Source: Selaginella moellendorffii
Taxonomy: Eukaryota > Streptophyta > Lycopodiopsida > Selaginellales > Selaginellaceae
DNA length: 64,000 nucleotides
Reading direction: 5' to 3'
Assembly (NCBI RefSeq): GCF_000143415.4
Contig: NW_003314394.1
Location: 295,995-359,994, forward strand
Of this stretch, positions 12,375 to 23,148 are shown piece by piece; positions within the stretch are counted from its first letter, which is position 1, and each line of letters starts with the position of its first letter. The notes below the pieces were generated by a model. It was not told the origin of the DNA, did no database searches, and saw only the letters and a list, made by a program, of their open reading frames with translations. A program made the translations under genes and the position numbers.

Positions 12375-13319
12375 TTATTTAGTTACTATGCATCTAGTAG
12401 GCGAGCCATCAGAGCCGATTAATGCTGCTGGAAGGCAATTCAGCGTATAGAAACCGGATTGAACGTTGTCCAAGTTCAATCCTTCCACGAGTACGACTCC
12501 CTGTAAGGTAAACATATATTGCAGCATTGATAAAGCAGGCTAACTCAACTCACCTTGCTCAGGAGGGGCTTGTGCGTCGCATCCGGCTCGTTGTAAACTC
12601 CGACGGAAAGGTAGTCGAGTCCTGTATATATGCGCGTGAGAACAAAGAAGCACCAAACGGAACGTACCGATGAGCTTAAGGGATGTGTTCTGAGCTATCC
12701 ATTCTGCTCCGTCTTTGGTCAGTGCGGTGAAATCCGACGTGAACTCTCGCTTCCACATGAGCCTCCTGGGATTATGGCTTACTATCAGATTCTCCTCTCA
12801 ATTCATTTTTCTTGGAGAGCTAACCGTTCTGTATTCAGTGTTCTGAATAGCACGCGCTCAACTCCAGAGGGGACGACGTTCTTGACAACCTCGGCTGTTA
12901 TGTTTTGATCCTTCGGTGTCTCCACCACAAGCACAAGTCCTGGTAACAAAATGCTTGGTTTAAGAAAAACTAACTGGCTGTGTACCAGTGAGGATGTCAA
13001 GCTTGAGACTGTTGGTGGTGTCGACTCCATTCAGGAAATCCTTCTGGAGAAAATGGCTTGGCGAATCAACATGTGTTCCAGTGTGCACGATGAGCTTGAG
13101 TTCCGAGACATTGACAAGGGATCCATTGACGATACTTGCGACGAGACTTACAACCTTTCCGAGTCCCTCCTTGGAATCCCACACGGGTAAATCTTGTCGA
13201 AGAGCGTGCGTTATGTCTGTTATCTGACGAGCCTCCTCAACTGCAGCTAGCTCACGAGCTCCTGTCCGGACTGTCAAAGCCATCACCATCAGATTAATCA
13301 AAAGCCCGAACAAAGCCAT
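12375..13319 (-). CDS. Cyclase-family protein (kynurenine formamidase-like fold), secreted
   Basis: This belongs to the Cyclase family (PF04199; plant CYCLASE1-4 proteins), metal-dependent hydrolase-like proteins of the secretory pathway and cell wall. The start ATG (13319-13317) opens a signal-peptide-like segment, [17 protein letters not shown]. Next come [12 protein letters not shown], the hallmark metal-binding [12 protein letters not shown] (about 13100-13065), and after an intron [19 protein letters not shown] and [10 protein letters not shown]. Then come [20 protein letters not shown] (12760-12700), [21 protein letters not shown], and the last exon with [20 protein letters not shown] and [15 protein letters not shown], ending at TAA 12377-12375. 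All exons join with short GT-AG introns and no lesion is visible. An in-frame ATG 90 nt upstream gives a basic, non-signal N-terminus and was not chosen. Confidence 0.85.
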
Positions 13320-14828
13320 GCGTGAAAGCTTTCTCTTCAAGACGCTGAGTTTGAATGCTCGCTTCTCACTCTTCACTGGTAAGATCTTAACATGAAATAA
13401 TAAATTCACTTTCGTGGGAATTTATGTTGTGACTTTGACGCGTTTTTTTTGCTGCCGAACGTACAGGAGAAGCGAGTACTTGGGAGAAACATTCCCGCTC
13501 CCAGCCAAAACAACGAATTCCTCCTCTTCTCTTCCACCCAAGGTACTTTGTTTTTCTATCTTTTCTTTCCGCTCGCTCTGTTTCTAGCAAGGAACGAATG
13601 TCTGGAATCGTGCCATGACATGTCACTGCGTGTTGCAGGGCCCTTTGTTTAGTCGCTAAGCGATGGAAGTTGTTCTTGACATGAAAGGGACACAGTGGCC
13701 GAAAGCAAAATGGAGGAGCAAAGCAACCAACGACACAGGCAAGAAAAGAAGATCACTCAAGTGTTCTTTGGCTTCACGGGAGAGTTTTTCGCAGATCTTG
13801 CGAGATTTGGACGCGCCAGCGATCGAGCGAGCTTGATTGATTGAGCGTAAGTTTGGTCGCTTGAATTGCTGCTTTTAAAGGAATGTAGAGCTAACTTTAC
13901 TGCCGCAGATCAAACAAAGACACATTAATTCGCGCCACATGAATGTCAAAACACTATTTTTTCCTCACCAGGTGAAAAAATATTCGTTGTTTTTTTCAAA
14001 CATTCTAACTGGAGGATATTCTTTTCTTAACGGAATGGTTAAGCCAGGAAAATGCGGCGTGACCTGGCGCCACGTTTTGCGACGGGGCCCACCGCGTGGG
14101 ATCGGCGCCGTTGGTTGTAGATATCGGACGGCTGGGCTTGCCGGCGCTCGGGGATTGGGCCACGAGTCGAGATGGTGACCGTCGATGCGAGTGAAATGGA
14201 CGGCCGACAGTTTCGTCGCCGAGGGAGGGAAGTGAAAGGCTTTAGAGGTGAGAGAGAGGCTCTTCTTCTTCTCTGTTTGGAGAGCGCGACGAAAGAGAAA
14301 GAAACCCCTGGTAGGGTTCGTGCTCGGTGTCAATTCGATCGTGGCGGCCGCCATTGCGATGCGTGAGAAAGATACGAGGTGAGCAAGGATCCTTTCCTCT
14401 CCCGCCGATGATCCGAAATCTCTCCTTGCATCGCGGAATGCAGGTCCTGGCGCCTGGTACTGCGCAAGAAAATGGTGTGATTCTCAAAGACCTCGCTGGA
14501 TTTCGCTGTACGTGAGGCGAGAATTCCACTGGCAAGGCCAAAGGCGGGGCATGCGTTTCGTGCCTGGAGCGAGAGGCGCTACACACGCATTCCTGATGCT
14601 TCGACGGCGACTAGTGAGAATTTCGAGGTACAAGAAATCTGCGTTACACTACAGCGTGGTCTGAATCAATGCTCTTCTCCAAAACTGTATAGGAGTGGAT
14701 TGGCCGCGAGAGCTCGTAGCAGCCATCATAGTCTCTAGCGATTCCTAGAGGTAAGCTATGCTTGGAGTTGGAGTTTCTTCTTTTACTTAGCGGCTTGCTT
14801 CCATGGCCCAGGAAGGAAGACTACTACC
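13320..14828. other. Divergent intergenic region and probable 5' UTRs
   Basis: This separates the cyclase gene (-) from the TRM gene (+). Small open frames overlap on both strands with GC-rich composition and no recognisable family. GTGAGC-type donors and AG acceptors near 14380 and 14750 suggest a spliced 5' UTR for the downstream gene, but this is only suggestive. Confidence 0.4.
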
Positions 14829-17350
14829 ATGGCGAAACTCAAGTCACTCTTTGGAGCAAACGTAAAGACCACCCCGGAAGAAGGAGCAACCAAGGAGATG
14901 TCGAGTAGGAACAGGACTCCCAGTGTGGTGGCCAGGCTGATGGGTTTGGAGGCTCTTCCGGCGGAGCCAGCTACGACAGGGAAGAAGGAAAAGGCCGTGG
15001 TGTTGTTGGAAAAGCGTGTGCCGGATTCCAACACACTGGTAGATATCACAGTGTCAGGGAAGCGGCTGAATGGAGGGGTCACGAGATCTCAGAAGTCGAG
15101 GAGTTTTGATGAAGCCTTTGACGACCGGCATAAAGATGTGCGTGAGGTGCGAGCGGTACTCCAGGGGGCCGAGTGCTTGCAATCCATACAGCTCGACGAG
15201 CTCAACCGGCAGCTCCTGGCCAAGCACATGAGAGTTTTGGACGAGCTCAAGGAAGCCAAGCAGCAGATGGCGCAGGGTAAGGCTGGTGTGGAAAGGCAGC
15301 AGCAGCAGCCTCGCAAGGGACTTAGCGATTCAAGCGAGTTTTTGGACGCGGTGGAACTCTTACAGGCAAATAGGCAGTTTTTCGAGAAGTATTTTCGGAG
15401 CTCGGGAGCTTTGGAGGCCATCTCACAGAGAAACGATTCTGCTTCGTCGACACGGGAAAGTAAACGGGAAAACAAGTTGCCGACGGGAAGGATTCCTCGT
15501 TTTCTGAGCGGTCAGTCAAGTCCTCGTCCTCTGATGAAAGAGCAGTCCAAGGTGCTGAATGGTGACAGCGGCAGGCTTCTAACGAGTCGGGATGAAAAAC
15601 ACGAGGTGTCTAGTATAGTGGTGCTGAAACCAAGGAAGAGAACCGATCAACGAGACCGAGAATCAAAGCAGGAAGATCAACGAGAACGAGAATCGAAGCA
15701 GGAAAAGCAAACGGTCAAGGACAGGAAGGACATTGCTAAGCTGATTGCGAAGAAGATCAAGGAGAGTATATCGAAGGAAGTTGCAAAAACATTCTATTCG
15801 AAGGTGGAATCCGGGTCACCACAGCGATCACCTAGCAGAAGTTTTGATAAGTCGGACGATACACCAAGAAGCAGGCATTCGCGGAGTTTGAGCCAGCCAG
15901 AGTCCGAGTTTTCTGGTGATCTAGACGCTAGTGCAAGGAAAAATGTCACAAGAGTGACAGACTTGGATAAGAGGAAGCCTGAATCTGTGTCACCGAGATC
16001 AAAGCGTCTTTCTAGAAATTCTGGATCCAGGGATGACACCAACTCTACAAAGAATGCTAGTGCGAAGGCTCAGAAACCAGTGACGGAAAGGAAATCCAAG
16101 TCAAGTTCTCCGAGAAACACTGCCAGACACAGGGAATTGAACTCTCTAGATGCAAGCCCGAGAAATCCTAGTCCGAGATCTACCGTTTCTTTGGACGAGT
16201 CCCCCAGGCCCCCGAGACAGAAAAGTAACAACGCAGTTAAGCCTCCAAAACCACACGACTCGAGGGAAATTGCCAACGGAAAATGCGACAGAGCAACAGC
16301 TGAGAGGAAATCAAAGCTAAAGTCTTCAAAACCGAAGCCCGATGGAGGAGATGACACCAAGAACTTGGCTGACGTCTGGCTTGAACCACAAAAAGGACAC
16401 TGTCACCTTGTTAAACATCAATTAGTTGCTGAGATCGCGGACGAGGACTGCATAACTATAACACCAACAAAAAACGAACCGGTGAGCAATCTCCTTCTCT
16501 CGCCAGTCTTGTGTCTTACTCCTGTCTTTTCAGGATTCTTCAAGCGTAACTTCCAAGCACGGATTGAAAAGTTTTGCGGATAGCACCAGCCCAGTGTCTG
16601 TCCTGGATCTACTTGATGAGGACGAGCATGATCATGACGTCGCCCACCAGGAGGACAGATCGATGTCCAAGCCTGCCACTAGTGAGCTACTCTAATAATT
16701 TTTTTTCTTTGCTTTAGTGAACACGTTGCCACGGACTAACTTATCTTCGTGTGACAGGTTCCCAAACGTCGCAAGCTCTGCAAAGAATTGTCCAGGCAGA
16801 GCCACAGCACGAAGAGTGTAAACCTCCGCCATCACAGGAACTTTCTTGTTCTCCTGGCCGACAACACGACTTGATCTACGTGAGAAAGCTGGCGGCCGCG
16901 GCGACAGCGTCCAGCAGGATCCAAGAACTCGGCACCAAGCTCGACTCCACTGTCTTCGAGAAACTGGAAGACGAATACAGTCGAGATCAAAGCAGCCAAG
17001 ACAGCGCCATCGATGCAATGAAGATCCACTCGCGCGCCATCAACAGGTGGCTCATCTTCGACTTCGCCAACGAGATTTTGTCCGCGCAGCCAATGATCCC
17101 AAAGCTCAGTGACAGTGGCAGGAGACGAGAAGAAAAGCTGCTACACGAAGTTTGGAGCTCCATGTCCGAGCATCACAGCTTACAGCGATCCGGGGAGCAG
17201 AGTCTCGAGTCGATGATCAATGGCGAGCTCCAAAAGGAGAGGAGAAAAGATTGGGTGGAAGCCGAGAGTGGATTCGCAAACGTCTGCCAACAGATAGAAA
17301 ATTCTTTCTTCAACGAGCTCATTGAAGACGCCATCGCTGATCTCGTCTAA
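14829..17350 (+). CDS. TRM/LONGIFOLIA-like protein (DUF3741/DUF4378), TON1-recruiting family
   Basis: The family acts on cortical microtubules with TON1 and PP2A and shapes cell elongation. Motifs in family order: RTPSVVARLMGLEALP (residues 31-46); RSQKSRSFDEAFDD; a coiled-coil-prone LDELNRQLLAKHMRVLDELK; a long Ser/Arg/Lys-rich disordered region with a small repeat of RESKQEDQRE type (15650-15710); and STSPVSVLDLLDE in exon 2 (16534-16681). The C-terminal DUF4378 block contains IHSRAINRWLIFDFANEIL and ends in FFNELIEDAIADLV with stop at 17348-17350. Introns are 16483-16533 and about 16681-16758, both GT-AG and frame-preserving. The ATG at 14829 has a good context and starts the motif-bearing frame. 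Confidence 0.85.
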
Positions 17351-17862
17351 CGCATTCTTTTCTTCCTTTTGTGTTTTATACGTAGATTGTACTGTATAAA
17401 TATTTTGTACTGTATACAATGTGTGTATAAAAAAACAGAATCTAAAGCCCTAGCCGCCGCCACTCCGAAAAGTCTGGAGCACGTGGCTGCACTTTTAGGG
17501 CAAACGGGCTTGTCCGGTGAGCAAACGCGTCTAGATTCTTGCCACGTGAGCTGGCGACCGGCTGCTCCCGGTGACCGCTCCAAGAAGTGGAGCAAAACAG
17601 AGGAGCGTCCTCGTCGAGGCGCCGGTCGTGTGGAGTGGAAAAAAATTTGGCGAGGTGGGCATTAGATTTGATTTCTGTTGGATTAGGGTTTATGGGAAAT
17701 CTCGTGCGCGATTTTTTCTGTGGCGTTTTTCTGCTTGTTTCTGGTCAAGACGATGGTCCAGGAATGCAAACTCCTGACGCGTTTTTTTTTTTTTTTTTGC
17801 TTCTTCGCGGGGTAGGGATTTGTTCTTGGTTTGGCGTCGCAGGAGCAGCAGCGAGCGCTGGA
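17351..17862. other. Intergenic; 3' UTR and upstream leader
   Basis: It begins with TGTA/TATA-rich sequence after the TRM stop (TGTACTGTATAAATATTTTG), a likely poly(A) region. The remainder precedes the tRNA-ribosyltransferase start. Open frames here are short and not recognisable. Confidence 0.4.
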
Positions 17863-19974
17863 ATGAAAATGTGCGCTCTTAAATTCGAGGCAAGCGGTTT
17901 TTTTCTTCGTTTTTGTGCGTCTTTTGTGTGTGTGTGATTCTTACAGGCGAAAGAAATTTGTTTTTGTTCAGGTATTGGCAAGATATAAGCGAGCTCGCGC
18001 AGCAAAACTCACGCTTCCACATTACGAATGCCTCACTCCGATGTTCATGCCAGTTGGAACTCAAGGTCGAGAACATCTTTGGTTTTCTCTTCTTATAAAA
18101 CTTGGTTTTTTTTTTTTTTTCTTACTTTTTTTTTTCTTGGGGGTGCCAGGCTCGATAAAGGGTCTCACTAGCGGTCAGCTGGAAGAGCTTGGCTGCCAAA
18201 TTGTTTTGGGAAACACTTATCATCTCGCTTTGAGACCTGGAGCGGAATTGCTGGATGCTGTGGGAGGCCTTCACGAGTTTATGAACTGGCAACGGGGCTT
18301 GCTCACGGATTCCGGTGGCTTTCAAATGGTGAGTCCAGCGTTTTTATTTTTCTGCTCGAAAAACGTTTTTGTGAATTTTTTTTCTTGCGAAATAGGTATC
18401 ACTTCTACACTTGGCAGACATCACTGAAGAGGGAGTGACGTTTCAGGTATTTCTTTACATGTTTTTTGGATGGATTCTAACGAAAGAAGGTGAAAATGGT
18501 TGCAGTCGCCTGTGGATGGCAAGCAAATGCTCCTCACACCCGAAGAGTCTATAAGGATACAGGTTTGGATTCTCGTTTTTTCTTCTCTTTCATGGATGAT
18601 TCATTTTCACGACTGGAAAAATTCTACGTAGAACAAGATTGGAGCCGATGTGATCATGGCTCTCGACGACGTTGTCAAGACAACTATAACGGGCCCTCGC
18701 GTCGAGGAAGCGATGTATCGGACTCTCCGGTGGATCGATCGCTGCATATCTGGTATCTCCTCGATCAGTTTATCGAGATTGAATAAAACTTACATGATTC
18801 TTGTCGCGAGATTACAGCGCATTCAAGGCCAAGGGATCAAAATCTATTCGGAATAGTACAAGGAGGTCTCGATCCACATCTCAGGCAAGAAAAAAAGCAA
18901 AGTTTTTCCAAGTGTGGCTCTTTCTTTTGGGTTTTGTCTTTCTATTTTCAGGGATATATGCGTAAAAGGCATGGTGGAGCGAAATTTGCCAGGGTACAGT
19001 CCTTGAATTCCATCAAAAACTCTGGTTTGTTTTGTTCTCTCTTGACGCCGTGCACAGATATGCCATTGGTGGGCTCGCAGGTGGAGAAGAAAAGGACTCG
19101 TTTTGGAGAGTTGTAGCGCAGTGCACTGCGGGTCTTCCAGATGACAAGCCTCGCTACGTAATGGTATTCTCTACTGTTTTTTTCTTCGAAACAATAAAGC
19201 GAGGATGGATAGTTTTCTAAAGTTTCTTCCTTGGATTGGTTTTCAGGGTGTTGGATTTCCACTCGACATTGTTGTGTGTAGTGCTCTTGGAGCGGACATG
19301 TACGATTGCGTCTACCCAACGAGAACTGCTCGTTTCGGCACTGCTCTAGTCCCCGAGGTTGGAATTTTGTTCTCTTCGTTTCTTCGCCGTGTTCTAACAG
19401 GAGCTTCAACAACTCTTGGCAGGGTGTTTTAAAGCTCAAACACGCTTCAATGGCGACGGACACTCGACCGATCGACGCTTCTTGCTCCTGCATGGTACGC
19501 AAAGAAACAAAGAAAGATTCATGCATTCTTTTGTGAGTTTGCTTTGTCAAGGTTTGCAAGAACTACACACGAGCGTACATTCACACTCTGGTGACGAAAG
19601 AAGCCATGGGATCCCAGCTGGTTTCCTATCACAATGTTTTTTACATGATGCGGGTAAGATCATGGTGAAACTCTTTCTGGGGTTTTATACTTTGCTACTG
19701 GCAGCTTAGCAATGATCTCCATACCTCCATTCTCGAGGGTCGATTTCCAGAGTAAGTGGTCTCTTAAACTTCTAGCGTCATGGTTGTTTTCTCCAATGCT
19801 CGCAGGTTTGTACAAGATTTCTTGCAAAAACAGGTAGAGCTTTCTAGTTTCACGTTGATTGAGATACGTGATTAAAGTTTTGATGTTTAGTATCCAAAAG
19901 GAGATGTTCCGGAATGGGTGTGTAATGCCATGGACGTCGCGGGCGTGGACATTTCTATGTGTGTCAAATCGTGA
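17863..19974 (+). CDS. QTRT1: Queuine tRNA-ribosyltransferase catalytic subunit (TGT/QTRT1)
   Basis: The enzyme swaps guanine-34 for queuine in GUN-anticodon tRNAs. In eukaryotes it pairs with QTRT2. Exons read: start MKMCALKFE (17863); [51 protein letters not shown] (general-base Asp, 18300-18330); the binding loop [10 protein letters not shown] (18840-18875); [30 protein letters not shown] with the nucleophile Asp, then [16 protein letters not shown]; the zinc site CSCMVC followed by a downstream His; and the end VDISMCVKS with TGA 19972-19974. About ten introns of 45-110 nt separate the exons. The first uses a GC donor (see findings). The frame is otherwise complete, near the usual 390-400 residues. 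Confidence 0.9.
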
Positions 19975-20182
19975 AAACTTAAAAAAAACTTAACCTTTTG
20001 AAATTAGAAACGAGTAAACCAAAGTTTTGTTTAAGAACGGTTAAATATTAATAAATACATTCAAGTTTGCTATTAATAAAGTAAACCGATATTTTAGTAG
20101 ATTTATATACGAACAAAATAAACTTATTTTCTACTTTAGGTCACTAATTTTAAGCTTTTGGTTTTTTCGATCAAAATGTATC
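19975..20182. other. Short convergent intergenic spacer
   Basis: This AT-rich 208-bp spacer lies between the 3' ends of the tRNA-ribosyltransferase gene (+) and the fasciclin gene (-). No gene or strong terminator structure is seen. Confidence 0.4.
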
Positions 20183-21091
20183 TTAACATACCAGAGCTAG
20201 CAATGCCGCAACATATACGAGCCAAGACAATAGCTTAGGGCTTGATGATCCACTAAACGCCAATGGTGGAGGAGGGGGAGGCGATGCCTCGGTAGGGCGA
20301 GGTGGAAAGGATACCTCCGGCAATGACACTGGCAATGGCGATGATGATGGCAGTGGTAATGGTGTGGTAGGGGGTGGCAATGGTGATTGTGGAAGGGATA
20401 CCTCAATAGGAGCGGGCGATGGTGATGATGATGGTAATGGTGGAAAGGATGCCTCAGTAGGGGCTGGTGATGGTGATGGCGATGGCAATGGTGATGACGA
20501 TGGTGGTACCTGGGTAGGGGGCGGCAATGGTGCTACCAGCGGTGATGGTGATGGCGCGGCAGCGTGCTCCTGGCAACTGTCATGGGCGTGCTCCAAAGGA
20601 ATCAGCACATTGTCAATCTCATACACCACCACCGAAGCCTTGCGATCGAAGACGACGCTGGAAATCTCGGCGTAGTTCTGCCCGCTGGCGATCAAGTCCC
20701 CATTGATCTCCATGAGCTGGTAGGCGCTGGAGTCCTTGCCCGAGGCCACAGTGGACACCGGAAACTCCATCTCGCTGAGAGCGCTGTACGAGTGGTACCT
20801 TGGAAGGATGTGGTACCTGACGATCTTGGAGAGCTCATCCCCCGTGAGGTCTGGAGCGAAAGAGAAGGCACCGTCGTTTGGAACAAAGATGGTCACCTCG
20901 TCAAGCTCCCGGAGGTGAGCCAGTAGATCGATAGACGAGAGGAACTTCGTGAATCTTTTCGCAGCGGCCAATTCTCCCACTGCTCTCACAAAATCTTCAT
21001 CTGCAGCCGGAGACCTTGCTCTCGTTCCCGATGAGAAGATTGCAAGAACAAGAGCCAGAACGAGGAAAATCCTCGCGGCAGCCATCGCCAT
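20183..21091 (-). CDS. Fasciclin-like arabinogalactan protein, one FAS1 domain
   Basis: The product is about 302 residues. A signal peptide (MAMAAARIFLVLALVLAIFS) is followed by one FAS1 domain with the H1/H2-type boxes VTIFVPNDGAFSF and IVRYHILPRYHSYSAL, and VVVYEIDNVLIPLE. A long Pro/Ser/Ala stretch follows, of the AP, SP and PPP kind that carries arabinogalactan. The hydrophobic tail (LLSWLVYVAALLALVC) is a likely GPI-anchor signal. The expected site is plasma membrane or wall. I start at 21091, because the open frame upstream opens only with TTG. A paralogue lies 171 bp upstream on the same strand. Confidence 0.85.
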   Translation of the reverse strand: MAMAAARIFLVLALVLAIFSSGTRARSPAADEDFVRAVGELAAAKRFTKFLSSIDLLAHLRELDEVTIFVPNDGAFSFAPDLTGDELSKIVRYHILPRYHSYSALSEMEFPVSTVASGKDSSAYQLMEINGDLIASGQNYAEISSVVFDRKASVVVYEIDNVLIPLEHAHDSCQEHAAAPSPSPLVAPLPPPTQVPPSSSPLPSPSPSPAPTEASFPPLPSSSPSPAPIEVSLPQSPLPPPTTPLPLPSSSPLPVSLPEVSFPPRPTEASPPPPPPLAFSGSSSPKLLSWLVYVAALLALVC

Positions 21092-21262
21092 CTTTCTTCC
21101 AAGCTTTAACAAACAATATAAATTAAGGTGATGGAAGCTCTTTTATGGCATTCATGGCCCATTTTAGTTTTTTTTCTGCAGGAGGGGCTATACATGGTCG
21201 GCCAGATTATCAAAATAAATCAAGAGGTATAATTCATATAAACTATAGAAATCAAATTCGGT

Positions 21263-22681
21263 TTAAACAACTTCTAGCATGAACTTGGAAACCATGGCCA
21301 AAACCAACGAGATCAGCCATGAATCACTCAATCCAGCAGCAGCAGTAGCAGCGGAGTTTTGGTTGGTATCCGTGGAAGCAGCACCAGGTCCCGACGCTGG
21401 CGGCAAGTTCCCGATATCAACAACAGGAGCCGGACTGGACGATCCGGATCCAGATCCAACAGTCGGAGGAGCAGAAGTGGTGCCAACTTGAGGAGAAGAG
21501 GCTTGTTGTGGAGCAAGAACAGGGACGATTGGAGAAGCCACCGGAGGAACAAACGGTGCTAGAGCCGGTGCAAGCGAAGGTGACGAAGACGGAGCGCGAG
21601 CGCTACCGTTGTTCTGATCGGCGGCAACGACGAAGATCTCCTTGGGAAGCAGCACCCGATTGACTGAGTAAGCAGCAGTCGGGGGCTGATCGTAGATGGT
21701 GGAGACGACGTCAGCGGTGTCAACTCCAGTCGACAGGCTCACGCCGCCAGAGTTTCCTCCCGATGGAGCGACTTGGATCAGAAACTTCTGGTTGTCGCCG
21801 TTGGACGCCACCGTCTGGACGAGGCTGTTCTGTCGCTGGAGAGATCCGGAGCTCGTGTAGGCCGGGAGGGTGTGATAAGCCATCAAGCTCGAGGCCTGGG
21901 ACGGCGAGAGAGCGGCCATGGTTCCATTCGGCAGCCCCTGGAAGGCCTCGTCAGTGGGAACGAAGAGCGAGAAAGCTGGCAGAGTCGCGAGCGCAGCCGT
22001 GAAGCCGGTGCTCTGCATGAGATTGAGAAAGGTGGTGAACTTCCCGGATCGCTGCAGCGTGTTGGTGAGGTTGAGGATGCTGGAGGCTGCCGCTTGGGGG
22101 CGACCGAGATCTTCCGGGACGAGAGCTTGGTCGATCTGCATGTAGCTGATGTTGTAAGGGAACTGGGTGATGTTGGTCCTCACGGTGGCGAGCGAGGTGG
22201 CGGCGAAAGGAAGCCCGGCGTGGATCTGACCATCGCTGGAAACCGAGACGTTGACGAATCCATTCTGCCCGGCTGCTCGTCCGGTGGTCTGGTACAAGCT
22301 CGTCACCAGCATCCCCAGCTCGTTGGTCATGGACTTGATCTGGGGGACGTCGAGGTACTGGAGGAGGCAGTGGTAGCGAAGAACATCCGCGACGACTGGG
22401 AGAGGGAGGGGAGTGCTGGAGGGGGACGATCGATTGAGGACGGCGTCCATGGCCGAGTTGTGGGGGACGAGGAGAGTTAAGGAGGAGCGCTGGTTGATCT
22501 CGGAGATGACACCAGTGTCGGTGAGGAGCTTGCTAAAGGTGGAGAAATCGGGGCGGTTCTGGAGGACGGAGGTGGGGTTCGTGGTGGCGGTGAGCTGCGC
22601 GGTGGAGTGAGCTGCGAGAGTCGAGGCGAGGATGGCAAGGAGAAGGATCGCCGCTGGCTTGCTGCCGCTCCGCCGCTCCAT
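21263..22681 (-). CDS. Fasciclin-like arabinogalactan protein, two FAS1 domains
   Basis: The product is about 472 residues and intronless. MERRSGSKPAAILLLAILAS is a signal peptide. FAS1-1 has SSLTLLVPHNSAMDAVL and VLRYHCLLQYLDV. FAS1-2 has FSLFVPTDEAFQGLP and LMAYHTLPAYTSSGSL, and ends near YSVNRVLLPKEIFVV. A Pro/Ser/Ala AGP region and the hydrophobic tail SWLISLVLAMVSKFMLEVV follow, consistent with GPI anchoring. Plant FLAs act in wall architecture and adhesion. The start is the ATG at 22681; the slightly longer frame begins with TTG. It lies in tandem with, and is more complete than, the single-domain FLA at 20183-21091. Confidence 0.88.
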   Translation of the reverse strand: MERRSGSKPAAILLLAILASTLAAHSTAQLTATTNPTSVLQNRPDFSTFSKLLTDTGVISEINQRSSLTLLVPHNSAMDAVLNRSSPSSTPLPLPVVADVLRYHCLLQYLDVPQIKSMTNELGMLVTSLYQTTGRAAGQNGFVNVSVSSDGQIHAGLPFAATSLATVRTNITQFPYNISYMQIDQALVPEDLGRPQAAASSILNLTNTLQRSGKFTTFLNLMQSTGFTAALATLPAFSLFVPTDEAFQGLPNGTMAALSPSQASSLMAYHTLPAYTSSGSLQRQNSLVQTVASNGDNQKFLIQVAPSGGNSGGVSLSTGVDTADVVSTIYDQPPTAAYSVNRVLLPKEIFVVAADQNNGSARAPSSSPSLAPALAPFVPPVASPIVPVLAPQQASSPQVGTTSAPPTVGSGSGSSSPAPVVDIGNLPPASGPGAASTDTNQNSAATAAAGLSDSWLISLVLAMVSKFMLEVV

Positions 22682-22839
22682 CGCCACCAAGTAGATCCCC
22701 TGGAAGAACAGGGAGAACGAAGGTGAGAAGAGATGGTCGATGATGATCGATGTGGGCGAGAAGAGAAGAAAAGCTGGAGGAGATTGGTCGAGGTGGGCGA
22801 GAAGAAGGAAAGACTAGATTTGAGCGAAAGCTGGACGAG

Positions 22840-23148
22840 AGAAAACGTGAAGTGATCGATGTGGGCGACTTACTTTGATCGATCGAGTGTCGCCCAAATG
22901 CTTCTTTGCTCCAAAATGTTTCCTCTCGTCGATGGATCGACTTGATCGAGGGAGAGATGGGAACATATGTGGCGAACTTATACAACACTTGACCGCTTGA
23001 TTCCAGCAGACAATCACGGAGATGAAAAAGCGCGGTAAAATTTCTCGCGAGAGTCGGTGTGGGAAAATATTGGTCAATGAATTTTTCAAATTTGAATTTA
23101 CGGCGAGAGAAATTTGAATTTTAGGTCAGGCAAACAGGGGTTAGGGTT
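22840..23148 (+). repeat. Left copy of the duplicated PPR upstream region
   Basis: This matches 32920-33252 closely. Shared tracts include GATCGATCGAGTGTCGCCCA, CTCGTCGATGGATCGACTTG and GGCAAACAGGGGTTAGGG. It has one copy of the 108-bp unit that is doubled in the right copy, plus two stretches (about 23006-23035 and 23055-23120) that the right copy lacks. Confidence 0.85.

Noticed and set aside
13965..14354. 129-codon minus-strand frame between cyclase and TRM genes
   Set aside because: GC-rich, overlapping frames on both strands, no family motif; more likely 5' UTR or promoter.
20197..20675. Overlapping frames rich in His/Tyr or Gly/Asp on both strands
   Set aside because: They are shadows of the Pro/Ser-rich region of the fasciclin-like AGP.
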